A DNA stretch of 12,243 nt from an uncultured bacterium. GTDB taxonomy: Bacteria; Cyanobacteriota; Vampirovibrionia; Gastranaerophilales; Gastranaerophilaceae. The DNA is taken from contig URYF01000049.1 of assembly GCA_900551965.1 (NCBI GenBank), forward strand, positions 1 through 12,243. The letters run 5' to 3'. Under the pieces are notes generated by a model, which was not told where the DNA came from, ran no database searches, and worked only from the letters and a program-made list of their open reading frames with translations. Positions 1-6,625 of the stretch are shown here, piece by piece. The position numbers and the translations under genes are program-made. Position 1 is the stretch's first letter. The number at the start of each line of letters is the position of its first letter.

Positions 1-116
1 TTGAATATTTTATAATAAAATACCGTTCTTGATATACTGTAAAATATGTATTTTATTTCTTTGTTATTATAAATATCATGCTTTATTTGTTAAAATTTTT
101 GAGCATACCTTTTAAA

Positions 117-148
117 TTATGGATTAAATATGGCAAATTTATCCATAA
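117..148. repeat. 8-bp inverted repeat TTATGGAT / ATCCATAA
   Basis: Bases 117-124 (TTATGGAT) and 141-148 (ATCCATAA) are exact reverse complements separated by 16 bases. The first copy of the TGGCAAATTT direct repeat lies mostly in the spacer. The right arm resembles a DnaA box (TTATCCACA) with one mismatch, but only one such site is seen, so no origin is claimed. Confidence 0.35.
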
Positions 149-207
149 CTTAATAAAAATTTACAATAAATTTTCCTTGTAATTTTTATTAAATTTGGCA
201 AATTTTT
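123..207. repeat. 20-base direct repeat pair around TGGCAAATTT
   Basis: Bases 123-142 and 188-207 are near-identical, both built on ATTAAAT[A/T]TGGCAAATTT and differing at only two A/T positions. Their starts are 65 bp apart, about six helical turns, so a protein bound at both copies would face roughly the same side of the DNA. The GGC core makes the match less likely to be simple AT-richness. A regulator binding site is one reading; chance similarity in AT-rich DNA is the alternative. Confidence 0.45.
150..192. repeat. Long AT-only imperfect stem-loop
   Basis: Bases 150-166 can pair with 177-192, giving 16 base pairs with one unpaired base and a loop of about 10. Almost all pairs are A-T and no clear U-tract follows, so it is a poor intrinsic terminator. 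It could be an mRNA 3' structure of an unseen upstream gene, a cruciform-prone site, or a chance product of base composition. Its right arm overlaps the start of the second direct repeat. Confidence 0.35.
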
Positions 208-239
208 AATAAATAATAGTGTATTTATGACATTATTAA

Positions 240-255
240 TTTAAACTCGTTTAAA
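240..255. promoter_or_regulatory. Near-palindrome TTTAAACTCGTTTAAA, possible operator
   Basis: Two 7-base arms, TTTAAAC and GTTTAAA, flank a 2-base TC centre. It lies about 90 bp upstream of the promoter-like element before the first membrane-protein gene. Dyad symmetry of this size suits a dimeric regulator, but no cognate regulator is encoded in the window. Confidence 0.3.
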
Positions 256-345
256 AATATCGTATTTTTATAAAATTATGCAAAAATTCATCTTTACATA
301 AATTTTACATTTCGTTGTTTGGGCGCAATTTTTTTTCTTCACTAC

Positions 346-374
346 TTTTCAATATAATGTGTCTTGGTTATAAT
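346..374 (+). promoter_or_regulatory. Candidate promoter of first FTG-motif gene
   Basis: A perfect -10 hexamer TATAAT at 369-374 lies 17 bases downstream of TTTTCA (346-351), a 4/6 match to the -35 consensus. A second TATAAT at 353-358 has a poorer -35. Transcription would start near 381, giving a leader of roughly 27 bases. The -10 context TATAATAAAG recurs before the second paralogue (2126-2135), suggesting shared expression. Assigned by consensus only. Confidence 0.5.
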
Positions 375-407
375 AAAGGAACATTCGGCAGAAATAGTTA
401 AAATATT

Positions 408-2123
408 ATGATTAGCAAAGTTGAATTAGGTAGTGTAAATAGTAATAAATATAAATCCCCGAATATATACGCCGGTCAAAGTGTAAATAGACAGGCTAAT
501 TTTACGGGTCTTGGAAGTCTCGCACTAAAAGGCATACAAAAGTGTGAAGAAAAACCAATGATTAATGTTGCGGTTCTTGATTTGTCAACAGCTATCTTGC
601 CGAGAACTTTTTTTGAAACTTTTATCGGATCCAAGAAAAAAGATGAAAACGGTAATGAAACACAGGAAAGAAAGCTGAATGTAATGGGAGGCTTTGAGGC
701 TTTCCGAAGAGAATCTTCCGGTTTATTAATCAACTGTATCATACCTAGTTATGTTGTTTACGGGGCTGCAAAATTATTAAACAGACCGATTATGAAGTCT
801 TTCAATATGTCTAATTTGGCAGGCAGCTGGGCTAACGGTGATACTATCCAACAAGTTGGTAAATACTATTCCAGCGCCAGTGGTTTGACAAAAGAAGATC
901 GTGTTTATGCTTCATTAAAATCAATGTTTGATGATATTGAAGGTGTTAATGGACATATTGATGAAGGCGGATTAAAAAAATTCCGTGATATTTTTGCTAA
1001 TGATGAAGGCTATAATGAAGCTTTGAAAAAGATGGCAAAAAATATTGTCAGCGACAAGCCTGAAAAAGGATTTACCAAGGAAGTATATAAGTATCTTGTC
1101 GAAAAAAGCGGTATTGCTGAAAATATCAGATTTGTCGGTGATAAAGGGTTCTTCTCAAGCAATTTGGAACATTTATGTGATAGTGCCGGTGATATTCTCC
1201 ACGGTGCATACAAAGAAAACCTTGTAAAAAGCGCTGTTGAAGAAGTCCCGGAATCTGCTTTAGCATTTGATAAATATCTTTCTAAGGCTAAAAAACTTGT
1301 AAACGCAAAGAGTTTGGCAGGGCTTGGAGTTATTATTCCGCTTGCTATTGCTGCTCAGCCTATCAATAGATGGATTACCCACAAAATGTCCGGTAAAAAG
1401 GGCGCTCCTATTTATAATGATGATCAGGAACGTATTTTGACTCCTGAAGAAAAGAAAAAGCTGACTATGGAAAAATTTGTAGCTGTTCCTATGATGTGGG
1501 CGGTTGCAGGTTTGTCTATGCTTATGGACAGACCTACTTTAAAGATGTTCCAGTTTAAAAATATTTTCCCTACAATGGATCAGGCGAGAGTTATTTCTGC
1601 TGCGACTTTCTCAAGCCGTCTTGCTGCAGCTGAAGATTCTAATGAATTAAAAGAGAATACTATTCGTGATATCGCAACTTTCTCAAGCTTCTATTTCTTA
1701 GGCGATTATGCAGCTAAGGGGATTGCTACTTATCTTGAAAAGAATAACAAAGATGGAATAAAACTTATTAACAGATTAAAATCAACAGAACCGGATGCCA
1801 ATATATTGAAACGCTTCTGGAACTGGGCTAAACATACAAAAATGAAATCAACAGATGAATTAGGCAGTATTGCTAATGAAGCTTTGAGATCTAAAGCTAA
1901 AAACCTTAGAGCTTTTTGTCAAATTGGTAATCTGGCATTCTCATTGATTTCGCTTGGTGTGTTTATTCCTATATATACAAGAACCCAAACTAACAAGAAA
2001 AATAAAGATGCTGCACAAACTTCCGTCGCAGCCACTTCGACGGTGCCGCCTACGGGTGCAACAACTTTCACACAGAATCTGATTAAAGAAGATTCAAAGA
2101 CATTTAGAAAATTTTTCGGTTAG
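408..2123 (+). CDS. FTG-motif polytopic membrane protein, paralogue 1 (unknown function)
   Basis: I do not recognise a characterised family for this 571-residue protein. A polar leader (residues 1-30, Ser/Asn-rich) ends in NFTG at 31-34. Conserved blocks follow that are shared with the next gene: LPRT (64-67), an FRRE block (99-102), GLGVIIPLAIAAQPIN (305-320), QFKN...PT..Q (382-392) and NELKENTIRD (412-421). Hydrophobic stretches near 104-122, 302-318, 357-373, 423-440 and 506-523 suggest several membrane passes. The part from about 125 to 300 is soluble and helical-looking, and the C-terminus is a Lys/Thr/Ala-rich tail ending RKFFG. There is no classical cleavable signal peptide. ATG408 is the only ATG after an in-frame stop at 399-401, and no clear Shine-Dalgarno precedes it. 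It is a tandem paralogue of the gene at 2153. Coding status is sure; function is unknown, with cell-envelope location as inference. Confidence 0.85.
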   Translation: MISKVELGSVNSNKYKSPNIYAGQSVNRQANFTGLGSLALKGIQKCEEKPMINVAVLDLSTAILPRTFFETFIGSKKKDENGNETQERKLNVMGGFEAFRRESSGLLINCIIPSYVVYGAAKLLNRPIMKSFNMSNLAGSWANGDTIQQVGKYYSSASGLTKEDRVYASLKSMFDDIEGVNGHIDEGGLKKFRDIFANDEGYNEALKKMAKNIVSDKPEKGFTKEVYKYLVEKSGIAENIRFVGDKGFFSSNLEHLCDSAGDILHGAYKENLVKSAVEEVPESALAFDKYLSKAKKLVNAKSLAGLGVIIPLAIAAQPINRWITHKMSGKKGAPIYNDDQERILTPEEKKKLTMEKFVAVPMMWAVAGLSMLMDRPTLKMFQFKNIFPTMDQARVISAATFSSRLAAAEDSNELKENTIRDIATFSSFYFLGDYAAKGIATYLEKNNKDGIKLINRLKSTEPDANILKRFWNWAKHTKMKSTDELGSIANEALRSKAKNLRAFCQIGNLAFSLISLGVFIPIYTRTQTNKKNKDAAQTSVAATSTVPPTGATTFTQNLIKEDSKTFRKFFG

Positions 2124-2131
2124 TATATAAT
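2103..2131 (+). promoter_or_regulatory. Candidate promoter of second FTG-motif gene
   Basis: TATAAT at 2126-2131 lies 17 bases downstream of TTTAGA (2103-2108, 4/6 to the -35 consensus), which sits inside the last codons of the preceding gene. The -10 and following bases (TATAATAAAG) match those before the first paralogue. Transcription would start near 2138, leaving a leader of about 15 bases. The second gene may thus be transcribed on its own as well as by read-through. Confidence 0.4.
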
Positions 2132-2152
2132 AAAGTAGAAAGTAAATAGCAA

Positions 2153-3868
2153 ATGATAGTAAATAATAATTACACACAATTAAATATAAAGCAGATTCAG
2201 CCAAATAACAAAAATCAAGGATTCACACCAAAGCAAAATAATTATCAATCAAATCCTAGTTTCACAGGCGGCGGCTTTGACTTGTTTTTAAGGTTTTTAG
2301 ATACTAATCAGGCTTGGGGGGCTAATGCTGTTGATTTATTCTGCATGGTTCTTCCAAGAACTCTTACAGATTTTACAAGAGGGTCTGATGCCGGTATTGA
2401 AACAGCCCGTCGTGAAGGTATGGGAACCGCTAACCACTCAATGGTTGGGGCTTATGGAACTTTAGCAGGTTTAGCTCTGGCTGCCGGTATTAACAAAATG
2501 TATAAGTTTGGCGATAATGACGTTAAGGCAAGTTCTATATTCGCTGATGCTGAAACCTTGGATATGCAGGGCAAAATTTATGATTCTAAATTAAAAGCTG
2601 CAGCTTCCAATCCGCAGGTTAACCCGTTAAAAGAATTTGTTGTAGATACTTTAAAACACTATGAAGCATTGAGCCCTACAGAAAACGGTAAATGGGTAAG
2701 ATTTAGCGAAACTGATATTCACAAGGCTGCAGATGTCTTTGTTGAAGAATTTGGCAAAACCGGAAATAAAATGAGCAAAGAAGGTTATGCTAATCTTAAA
2801 ACTTCTTTAATGTCTTCATTGGGTGTTGAAAATAATTTCAGAATAGTTGCAGAAGAAGGTCAAAAACTTCATACTTCCCGCTATACACTTGATTCTATTA
2901 TTGAAAATATTTATAAGTTAGGTAAGGCTTTCTCTAAAGAATCTGTAAAAGAAGCCTTTATGAACTCTCAAAATGTTGCAGAAAATGCATTCTTATCTAC
3001 TATGAAGTCTATGAATGTTAAACGTTCATTGCTTGGTATCGGTATTGCTTCTGCAGTCGGGGTTTCTGCACAGCCGTTAAATATTTATTTAACTAAAAAG
3101 AAAACAGGCAGTGACAGTTTTGTCGGCGGCGGTAAAAAAGATGATTCTGCCGGATTTAAATTCAGAAAAGCTCTTGTTGCCGGATTATTTGGAGCAGGCG
3201 TTTTAGCGACTATAGGTAATCCTAAAAATCTAGTAAAAGATTTACAGTTTAAAGGTTTTACTCCTACTATTAAACAGTTCAAATTTATTTATGGTATTAC
3301 TATTATGTCAAGATTCTTGTCTTCTCGTAATGATAACGAGTTGAGGGAATCAACAATCAAAGATACATTAGGGTTTGCAAGCTGGCTGATTTTAGGTAAT
3401 TTTGTTCAAAAACTTGTTGCTCAAGGTCTTGATAAATCAAAATCATTGATTAAAAAAGATGGTGAAGGTACTATGAACTGGATTAAGAATTCAGTTCTGA
3501 AATCAAGAGATGAAGTTTTGCATGCAGCCCTTGGTGATAAGGTATTTAAAAACGGTAAACCGTTAAGTTATAAAGAAATGGTAAAAGCTCTTCCTGCTAA
3601 CAGCCCGGCTTTGAAACAATTAAAGATTTTAAATATCGCGCAGCTTGCAGGTTATGCTTATTCTGCCTTAGCTTTAGGTTTTGGTATCCCAAGACTTAAT
3701 ATCTTTATTACTAATAAATTAGAGGCAAATAAAAAGGCAAAAGCCGAAGCCGGTGCTCAAGTTAAACCTGAGGCTGCTCAAGCTCCTGCTGATAATATGT
3801 TTAAAACTGAAAATATTGAATTCTTAAATCAGAAAAATTTTACAGGAAAAAGTATTTTAATAAGATAA
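2153..3868 (+). CDS. FTG-motif polytopic membrane protein, paralogue 2 (unknown function)
   Basis: This 571-residue paralogue of the preceding gene is also of unrecognised function. Its leader is rich in Asn and Gln (residues 1-35) and ends in SFTGGG (36-41). Shared blocks appear in the same order: LPRT (67-70), ARRE (85-88), LLGIGIASAVGVSAQPLN (293-310), LQFKGFTPT...Q (365-375), NELRESTIKD (395-404) and a final hydrophobic block with GFGIP (509-513). Likely membrane segments lie near 97-113, 292-308, 338-355, 406-423 and 493-513. The region about 120-280 is soluble and diverges most from the first paralogue. The Lys/Ala-rich tail differs in carrying a second NFTG (562-565) nine residues before the end, after an ENIEF stretch. 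Only 29 bp separate it from the upstream gene, and the terminator at 3872 follows directly. The Shine-Dalgarno is weak. Equal length of the two proteins is probably coincidental, given the gaps needed to align them. Confidence 0.85.
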   Translation: MIVNNNYTQLNIKQIQPNNKNQGFTPKQNNYQSNPSFTGGGFDLFLRFLDTNQAWGANAVDLFCMVLPRTLTDFTRGSDAGIETARREGMGTANHSMVGAYGTLAGLALAAGINKMYKFGDNDVKASSIFADAETLDMQGKIYDSKLKAAASNPQVNPLKEFVVDTLKHYEALSPTENGKWVRFSETDIHKAADVFVEEFGKTGNKMSKEGYANLKTSLMSSLGVENNFRIVAEEGQKLHTSRYTLDSIIENIYKLGKAFSKESVKEAFMNSQNVAENAFLSTMKSMNVKRSLLGIGIASAVGVSAQPLNIYLTKKKTGSDSFVGGGKKDDSAGFKFRKALVAGLFGAGVLATIGNPKNLVKDLQFKGFTPTIKQFKFIYGITIMSRFLSSRNDNELRESTIKDTLGFASWLILGNFVQKLVAQGLDKSKSLIKKDGEGTMNWIKNSVLKSRDEVLHAALGDKVFKNGKPLSYKEMVKALPANSPALKQLKILNIAQLAGYAYSALALGFGIPRLNIFITNKLEANKKAKAEAGAQVKPEAAQAPADNMFKTENIEFLNQKNFTGKSILIR

Positions 3869-3871
3869 TTC

Positions 3872-3902
3872 AAAAGCCGGTTTGTTAAACAAACCGGCTT
3901 TT
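3872..3902. terminator. Bidirectional intrinsic terminator
   Basis: A perfect 13-bp stem (AAAAGCCGGTTTG / CAAACCGGCTTTT) encloses the 5-base loop TTAAA. The A-run on one side and T-run on the other let it end transcription both ways. It starts 3 bp after the stop codon of the second FTG-motif gene and lies 16 bp beyond the atpG stop on the opposite strand, where the convergent operons meet. On the plus strand a further T-rich run follows to about 3910. Confidence 0.93.
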
Positions 3903-3918
3903 ATTATTTTTGATTTGT

Positions 3919-4851
3919 TTAGCGCATTTGTGAATTTGCCCCGGAAACAACCTCGACAATTTCTTGTGTAATTGCGGTTTGACGGGTTTTGTTATATTCA
4001 ATTGACAAATCGTGTATCATTTTTTCGGCATTTGTTGTGGCAGCAGACATTGCCGTCATTCTTGATGCCAATTCACTTGCTTGAGCTTCCAGCAGTGCTT
4101 GATAAAAAATATTTGTCATATACATTGGGACTATTTTTTGCAAAATATGGTGCTTGTCAGGTGTAAATTCCATCAATGGATCAAGTATATTATCATGAAT
4201 CCTTTCATGTGTGTCTAATACCCCAACCACAGGTAATACCGGCCAATCTTCTACAAAGTAACTCATCATGTTTTTAAATCTTGTTGTCACAATTTCTATT
4301 TTATCAATTTTTTCTTCGACAAAATATTCAGCCATATCTTCGGCAATATCTCTTGCTTCCATAGGTGACGGGTTATCAACAGCTGAAAAATATTTTTTTA
4401 CTATCGGGCAGCCAATTTGCTCGCATTTTTTTCGTAATGAAGATATCCCTTTTTGACCGGCAACAAACAGGATAACATTAATTCCTTGTTCTTTATATTC
4501 TTTTATTCTTCTTAGAACATCTCTTACCACATTGGCATTATAGGCGCCGGCAAGCCCTTTGTTTGAAGTCATAACAAGCATACCAACAGATTGAACTTCG
4601 CGTTTTTGCAAAAGCGCAGGATAATCGTCTATGGCATATTTAATTTTTAATGTCTCTTTACTAAATTCAGTTACTGAATTTAACAGTTTTTGAAACATTG
4701 AAACCAGTTCTTTTGTGTATGGTCGTGAAACTTTTACAGCTGTTTCGGATTTTTTTACCTTAGCTGCCGCAACCATTTTCATTGCACGTGTGATTTTTTT
4801 TGTGCTTTCAACACTTTGTATTCTGTTTTTTATATCTTTTAAATTTGCCAT
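3919..4851 (-). CDS. atpG: F-type ATP synthase gamma subunit
   Basis: Gamma is the central rotor shaft of F1. It turns inside the alpha3beta3 ring and couples c-ring rotation to ATP synthesis or hydrolysis on the cytoplasmic face of the membrane. The 310-residue protein has the family N-terminal helix with ITRAMKMVAAAK (20-31), the SNKGLAGAYN block (96-105), and the conserved C-terminal helix SIEYNKTRQTAITQEIVEVVSGA (283-305). It is longer than the E. coli protein (about 287). By eye the extra residues lie in the N-terminal half, around 58-82, and not at the place where cyanobacterial and chloroplast gamma carry their regulatory insert. It is the last gene of the operon, 23 bp after the small zinc-finger gene, with no obvious Shine-Dalgarno, so it may be translated weakly or by coupling. 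The hairpin at 3872 terminates the transcript. Confidence 0.97.
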   Translation of the reverse strand: MANLKDIKNRIQSVESTKKITRAMKMVAAAKVKKSETAVKVSRPYTKELVSMFQKLLNSVTEFSKETLKIKYAIDDYPALLQKREVQSVGMLVMTSNKGLAGAYNANVVRDVLRRIKEYKEQGINVILFVAGQKGISSLRKKCEQIGCPIVKKYFSAVDNPSPMEARDIAEDMAEYFVEEKIDKIEIVTTRFKNMMSYFVEDWPVLPVVGVLDTHERIHDNILDPLMEFTPDKHHILQKIVPMYMTNIFYQALLEAQASELASRMTAMSAATTNAEKMIHDLSIEYNKTRQTAITQEIVEVVSGANSQMR

Positions 4852-4874
4852 TGTCGTTTTTTACCAATTTATAT

Positions 4875-5081
4875 TTATAATATTTTCATAATAAACATTA
4901 CAACTAATAATACAAATGCAACGATAGCTGCGGTTTTGTATTTTCCTAATGCATCAGCACATTTATTATTTTTGCATATAATAACACCTTTTTCTTCTTT
5001 TAGGCATTCAAGGCATAAGCCTTTTCCGCAAACTTTACATATACCAAATGCATCTCTGTCGTGGTGATTGTAACATTTCAT
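4875..5081 (-). CDS. Small zinc-finger protein with C-terminal membrane anchor, in ATP synthase operon
   Basis: This 68-residue protein has a Cys/His-rich N-terminus followed by a single membrane segment. Cys3, His6/His7, Cys15, Cys18, Cys23, Cys26, Cys36 and Cys41 supply enough ligands for two zinc sites, in a B-box-like spacing (CxxH, CxxC, CxxC, then CxxxxC). Residues 50-66 are continuously hydrophobic and end in KIL, so the finger would most likely face the cytoplasm with the C-terminus in the membrane. A good Shine-Dalgarno (AAGGAG, complement of 5089-5094) precedes the ATG, and it lies between alpha and gamma with 23-bp gaps on both sides, in the same direction. Co-expression with F1 is therefore nearly certain. 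I know of no standard ATP synthase component at this place. An assembly factor, a redox- or metal-sensing partner, or an unrelated passenger are all possible. Its role is unknown. Confidence 0.85.
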   Translation of the reverse strand: MKCYNHHDRDAFGICKVCGKGLCLECLKEEKGVIICKNNKCADALGKYKTAAIVAFVLLVVMFIMKIL

Positions 5082-5104
5082 TTTCTTTCTCCTTATTCTA
5101 TTTT

Positions 5105-6616
5105 CTAAAAAGTACTTTTAAATGTGGTTAAACCGCCGGTTAAAAGTTTTTTATCTTCATCAGATAGAGCAGAACCTGCATTTAAACGGTCTGCAAGGTC
5201 TTTCAAGTTAGCATTGAAATAAACAAACCAGTCTTTTTTAAATTTTGCAATATCAGTGTTTTGAATATCATCTAATAAACCCTCGTTAGCCGCAAATAGG
5301 ATTGATACCTGTTCAGCAGCACTTAACGGATTGTATTGAGGCTGTTTAAGAACTTCTGTTAATTTTTGACCTCTTAATAATTGCTTTTTAGTTGAGGCAT
5401 CAAGATCTGACGCAAACTGTGCAAAAGCTTCCAATTCTCTATATTGAGCTAAATCAAGACGAAGTTTTCCTGCGACTTGTTTAATAGCTTTTGTTTGAGC
5501 TGCTCCGCCAACACGGGATACAGAAATCCCAGCATTAATTGCCGGTCTGATACCTGCATTAAAAGAGTTGCTTTCCAAGAATATCTGACCGTCCGTAATT
5601 GAAATAACGTTTGTCGGAATATATGCTGAAACATCTCCGGCTTGGGTTTCAATAATCGGTAATGCTGTAATACTGCCGCCGCCAAGTTCATCATTTAATT
5701 TAACGGCACGTTCAAGTAATCTTGAGTGAAGGTAGAAAACATCTCCAGGGTATGCTTCACGTCCCGGCGGTCTTTTTAACAAAAGACTCATTGCACGGTA
5801 TGCTTGAGCGTGTTTTGATAAATCATCATAAATAATCAAAACAGCTTTACCTTGTTCCATAAATTCTTCACCTATTGTAACACCTGCAAACGGTGCAATA
5901 TATTGAAGAGGCGCAGATTCATTGGCGGTTGAAGATACAATAATAGAGTATTCCATAGCTCCGTTATCTTCAAGGGTTTTTGCAAGTTGAGCAACAGTTG
6001 ATGCTTTTTGTCCGATTGCTACATATATACAAATAACATCTTTTCCTTTTTGGTTAAGGATTGTATCTATGGCAATTGCGGTTTTACCTGTTTGGCGATC
6101 TCCGATAATAAGTTCTCTTTGCCCTCTGCCGATAGGTGTTAAAGCATCAATCGCGGTTAAACCTGTTTGAAGCGGTTCGTGAACTGATTTTCTTGTTACA
6201 ATCCCCGGGGCAACTCGTTCAATTGGTCTGGTTTTTGAGTATTGATATTCCCCTTTTCCATCAAGCGGTTTCCCGGTAGGGTCAACTATTCTGCCGATAA
6301 GCCCGTCACCTACAGGAACTGATGCGATTTGACCTGTTGTTTTAACAACGGTTCCCTCTTTAATATTTGTATAATCTCCTAAAATTACGACTCCGACATT
6401 ATCTTCTTCAAGGTTCATTGCAATCCCTAAAGTGCCAAGTCCGTCTTCGAATCTGACAAGTTCGTTTGCCATAACATTTTGAAGTCCGTAAACTCTGGCA
6501 ATTCCGTCACCGATTTCCAAAACTGTTCCGGTGTTTGAGATTTCTGTTTGTAGTTCATAATTATCTATTTTGTTTTTTATAATCGAACTGATTTCATCAG
6601 GTTGTATTAATACCAT
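5105..6616 (-). CDS. atpA: F-type ATP synthase alpha subunit
   Basis: Alpha forms the F1 hexamer with beta and holds the non-catalytic nucleotide sites, while giving an arginine to each catalytic site. The 503-residue length is normal for the family. Visible are the N-terminal beta-barrel with IGDGIARVYGL (35-45), Walker A GDRQTGKT (172-179), the IIYDD segment (261-265), and the family signature around PAINAGISVSRVGG (358-371), in which Arg368 corresponds to the arginine finger. The C-terminal helical domain ends in TFKSTF. A strong Shine-Dalgarno (AAGGGGG) overlaps the stop codon of the delta gene, which ends 9 bp upstream, so translation of the two is probably coupled. No beta gene accompanies it, as in cyanobacteria, where beta and epsilon form a separate operon. 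Confidence 0.99.
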   Translation of the reverse strand: MVLIQPDEISSIIKNKIDNYELQTEISNTGTVLEIGDGIARVYGLQNVMANELVRFEDGLGTLGIAMNLEEDNVGVVILGDYTNIKEGTVVKTTGQIASVPVGDGLIGRIVDPTGKPLDGKGEYQYSKTRPIERVAPGIVTRKSVHEPLQTGLTAIDALTPIGRGQRELIIGDRQTGKTAIAIDTILNQKGKDVICIYVAIGQKASTVAQLAKTLEDNGAMEYSIIVSSTANESAPLQYIAPFAGVTIGEEFMEQGKAVLIIYDDLSKHAQAYRAMSLLLKRPPGREAYPGDVFYLHSRLLERAVKLNDELGGGSITALPIIETQAGDVSAYIPTNVISITDGQIFLESNSFNAGIRPAINAGISVSRVGGAAQTKAIKQVAGKLRLDLAQYRELEAFAQFASDLDASTKKQLLRGQKLTEVLKQPQYNPLSAAEQVSILFAANEGLLDDIQNTDIAKFKKDWFVYFNANLKDLADRLNAGSALSDEDKKLLTGGLTTFKSTF

Positions 6617-6625
6617 AATGCCCCC

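Larger units (their letters stand above)
1..407. other. AT-rich intergenic region with inverted repeats
   Basis: No gene of convincing length or composition is seen in these 407 bases. The DNA is extremely AT-rich. It holds an 8-bp inverted repeat (117-124 / 141-148), a long imperfect stem (150-166 / 177-192), a 20-base direct repeat (123-142 and 188-207, 18 of 20 identical), a short near-palindrome (240-255), and a promoter-like element just before the first gene. No tRNA-like fold or rRNA sequence was recognised. The end of any upstream gene lies outside the window, so part of this region could be the 3' flank of a gene that is not visible. Confidence 0.75.

Noticed and set aside
117..149. 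DnaA-box-like sequence TTATCCATA beside AT-rich DNA, suggesting an origin.
   Set aside because: It is one mismatch from the consensus, and no cluster of further boxes and no dnaA or dnaN gene is seen. A single near-match is expected in such AT-rich DNA.
78..182. 34-codon open frame on the plus strand encoding a very basic hydrophobic peptide (starts MLYLLKFLSI) with no acidic residues.
   Set aside because: There is no Shine-Dalgarno, the composition (Lys, Ile, Leu, Phe, Asn, Tyr) is what AT-rich DNA gives by chance, and it runs through the repeats described for this region. A toxin-like peptide cannot be excluded but is not supported.
498..509. NFT within the FTG motifs matches an N-glycosylation sequon (N-x-S/T).
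   Set aside because: The second protein has P-S-F-T at the equivalent N-terminal place with no sequon, there is no signal peptide or glycosylation gene in view, and the conserved element is F-T-G rather than N-x-T.
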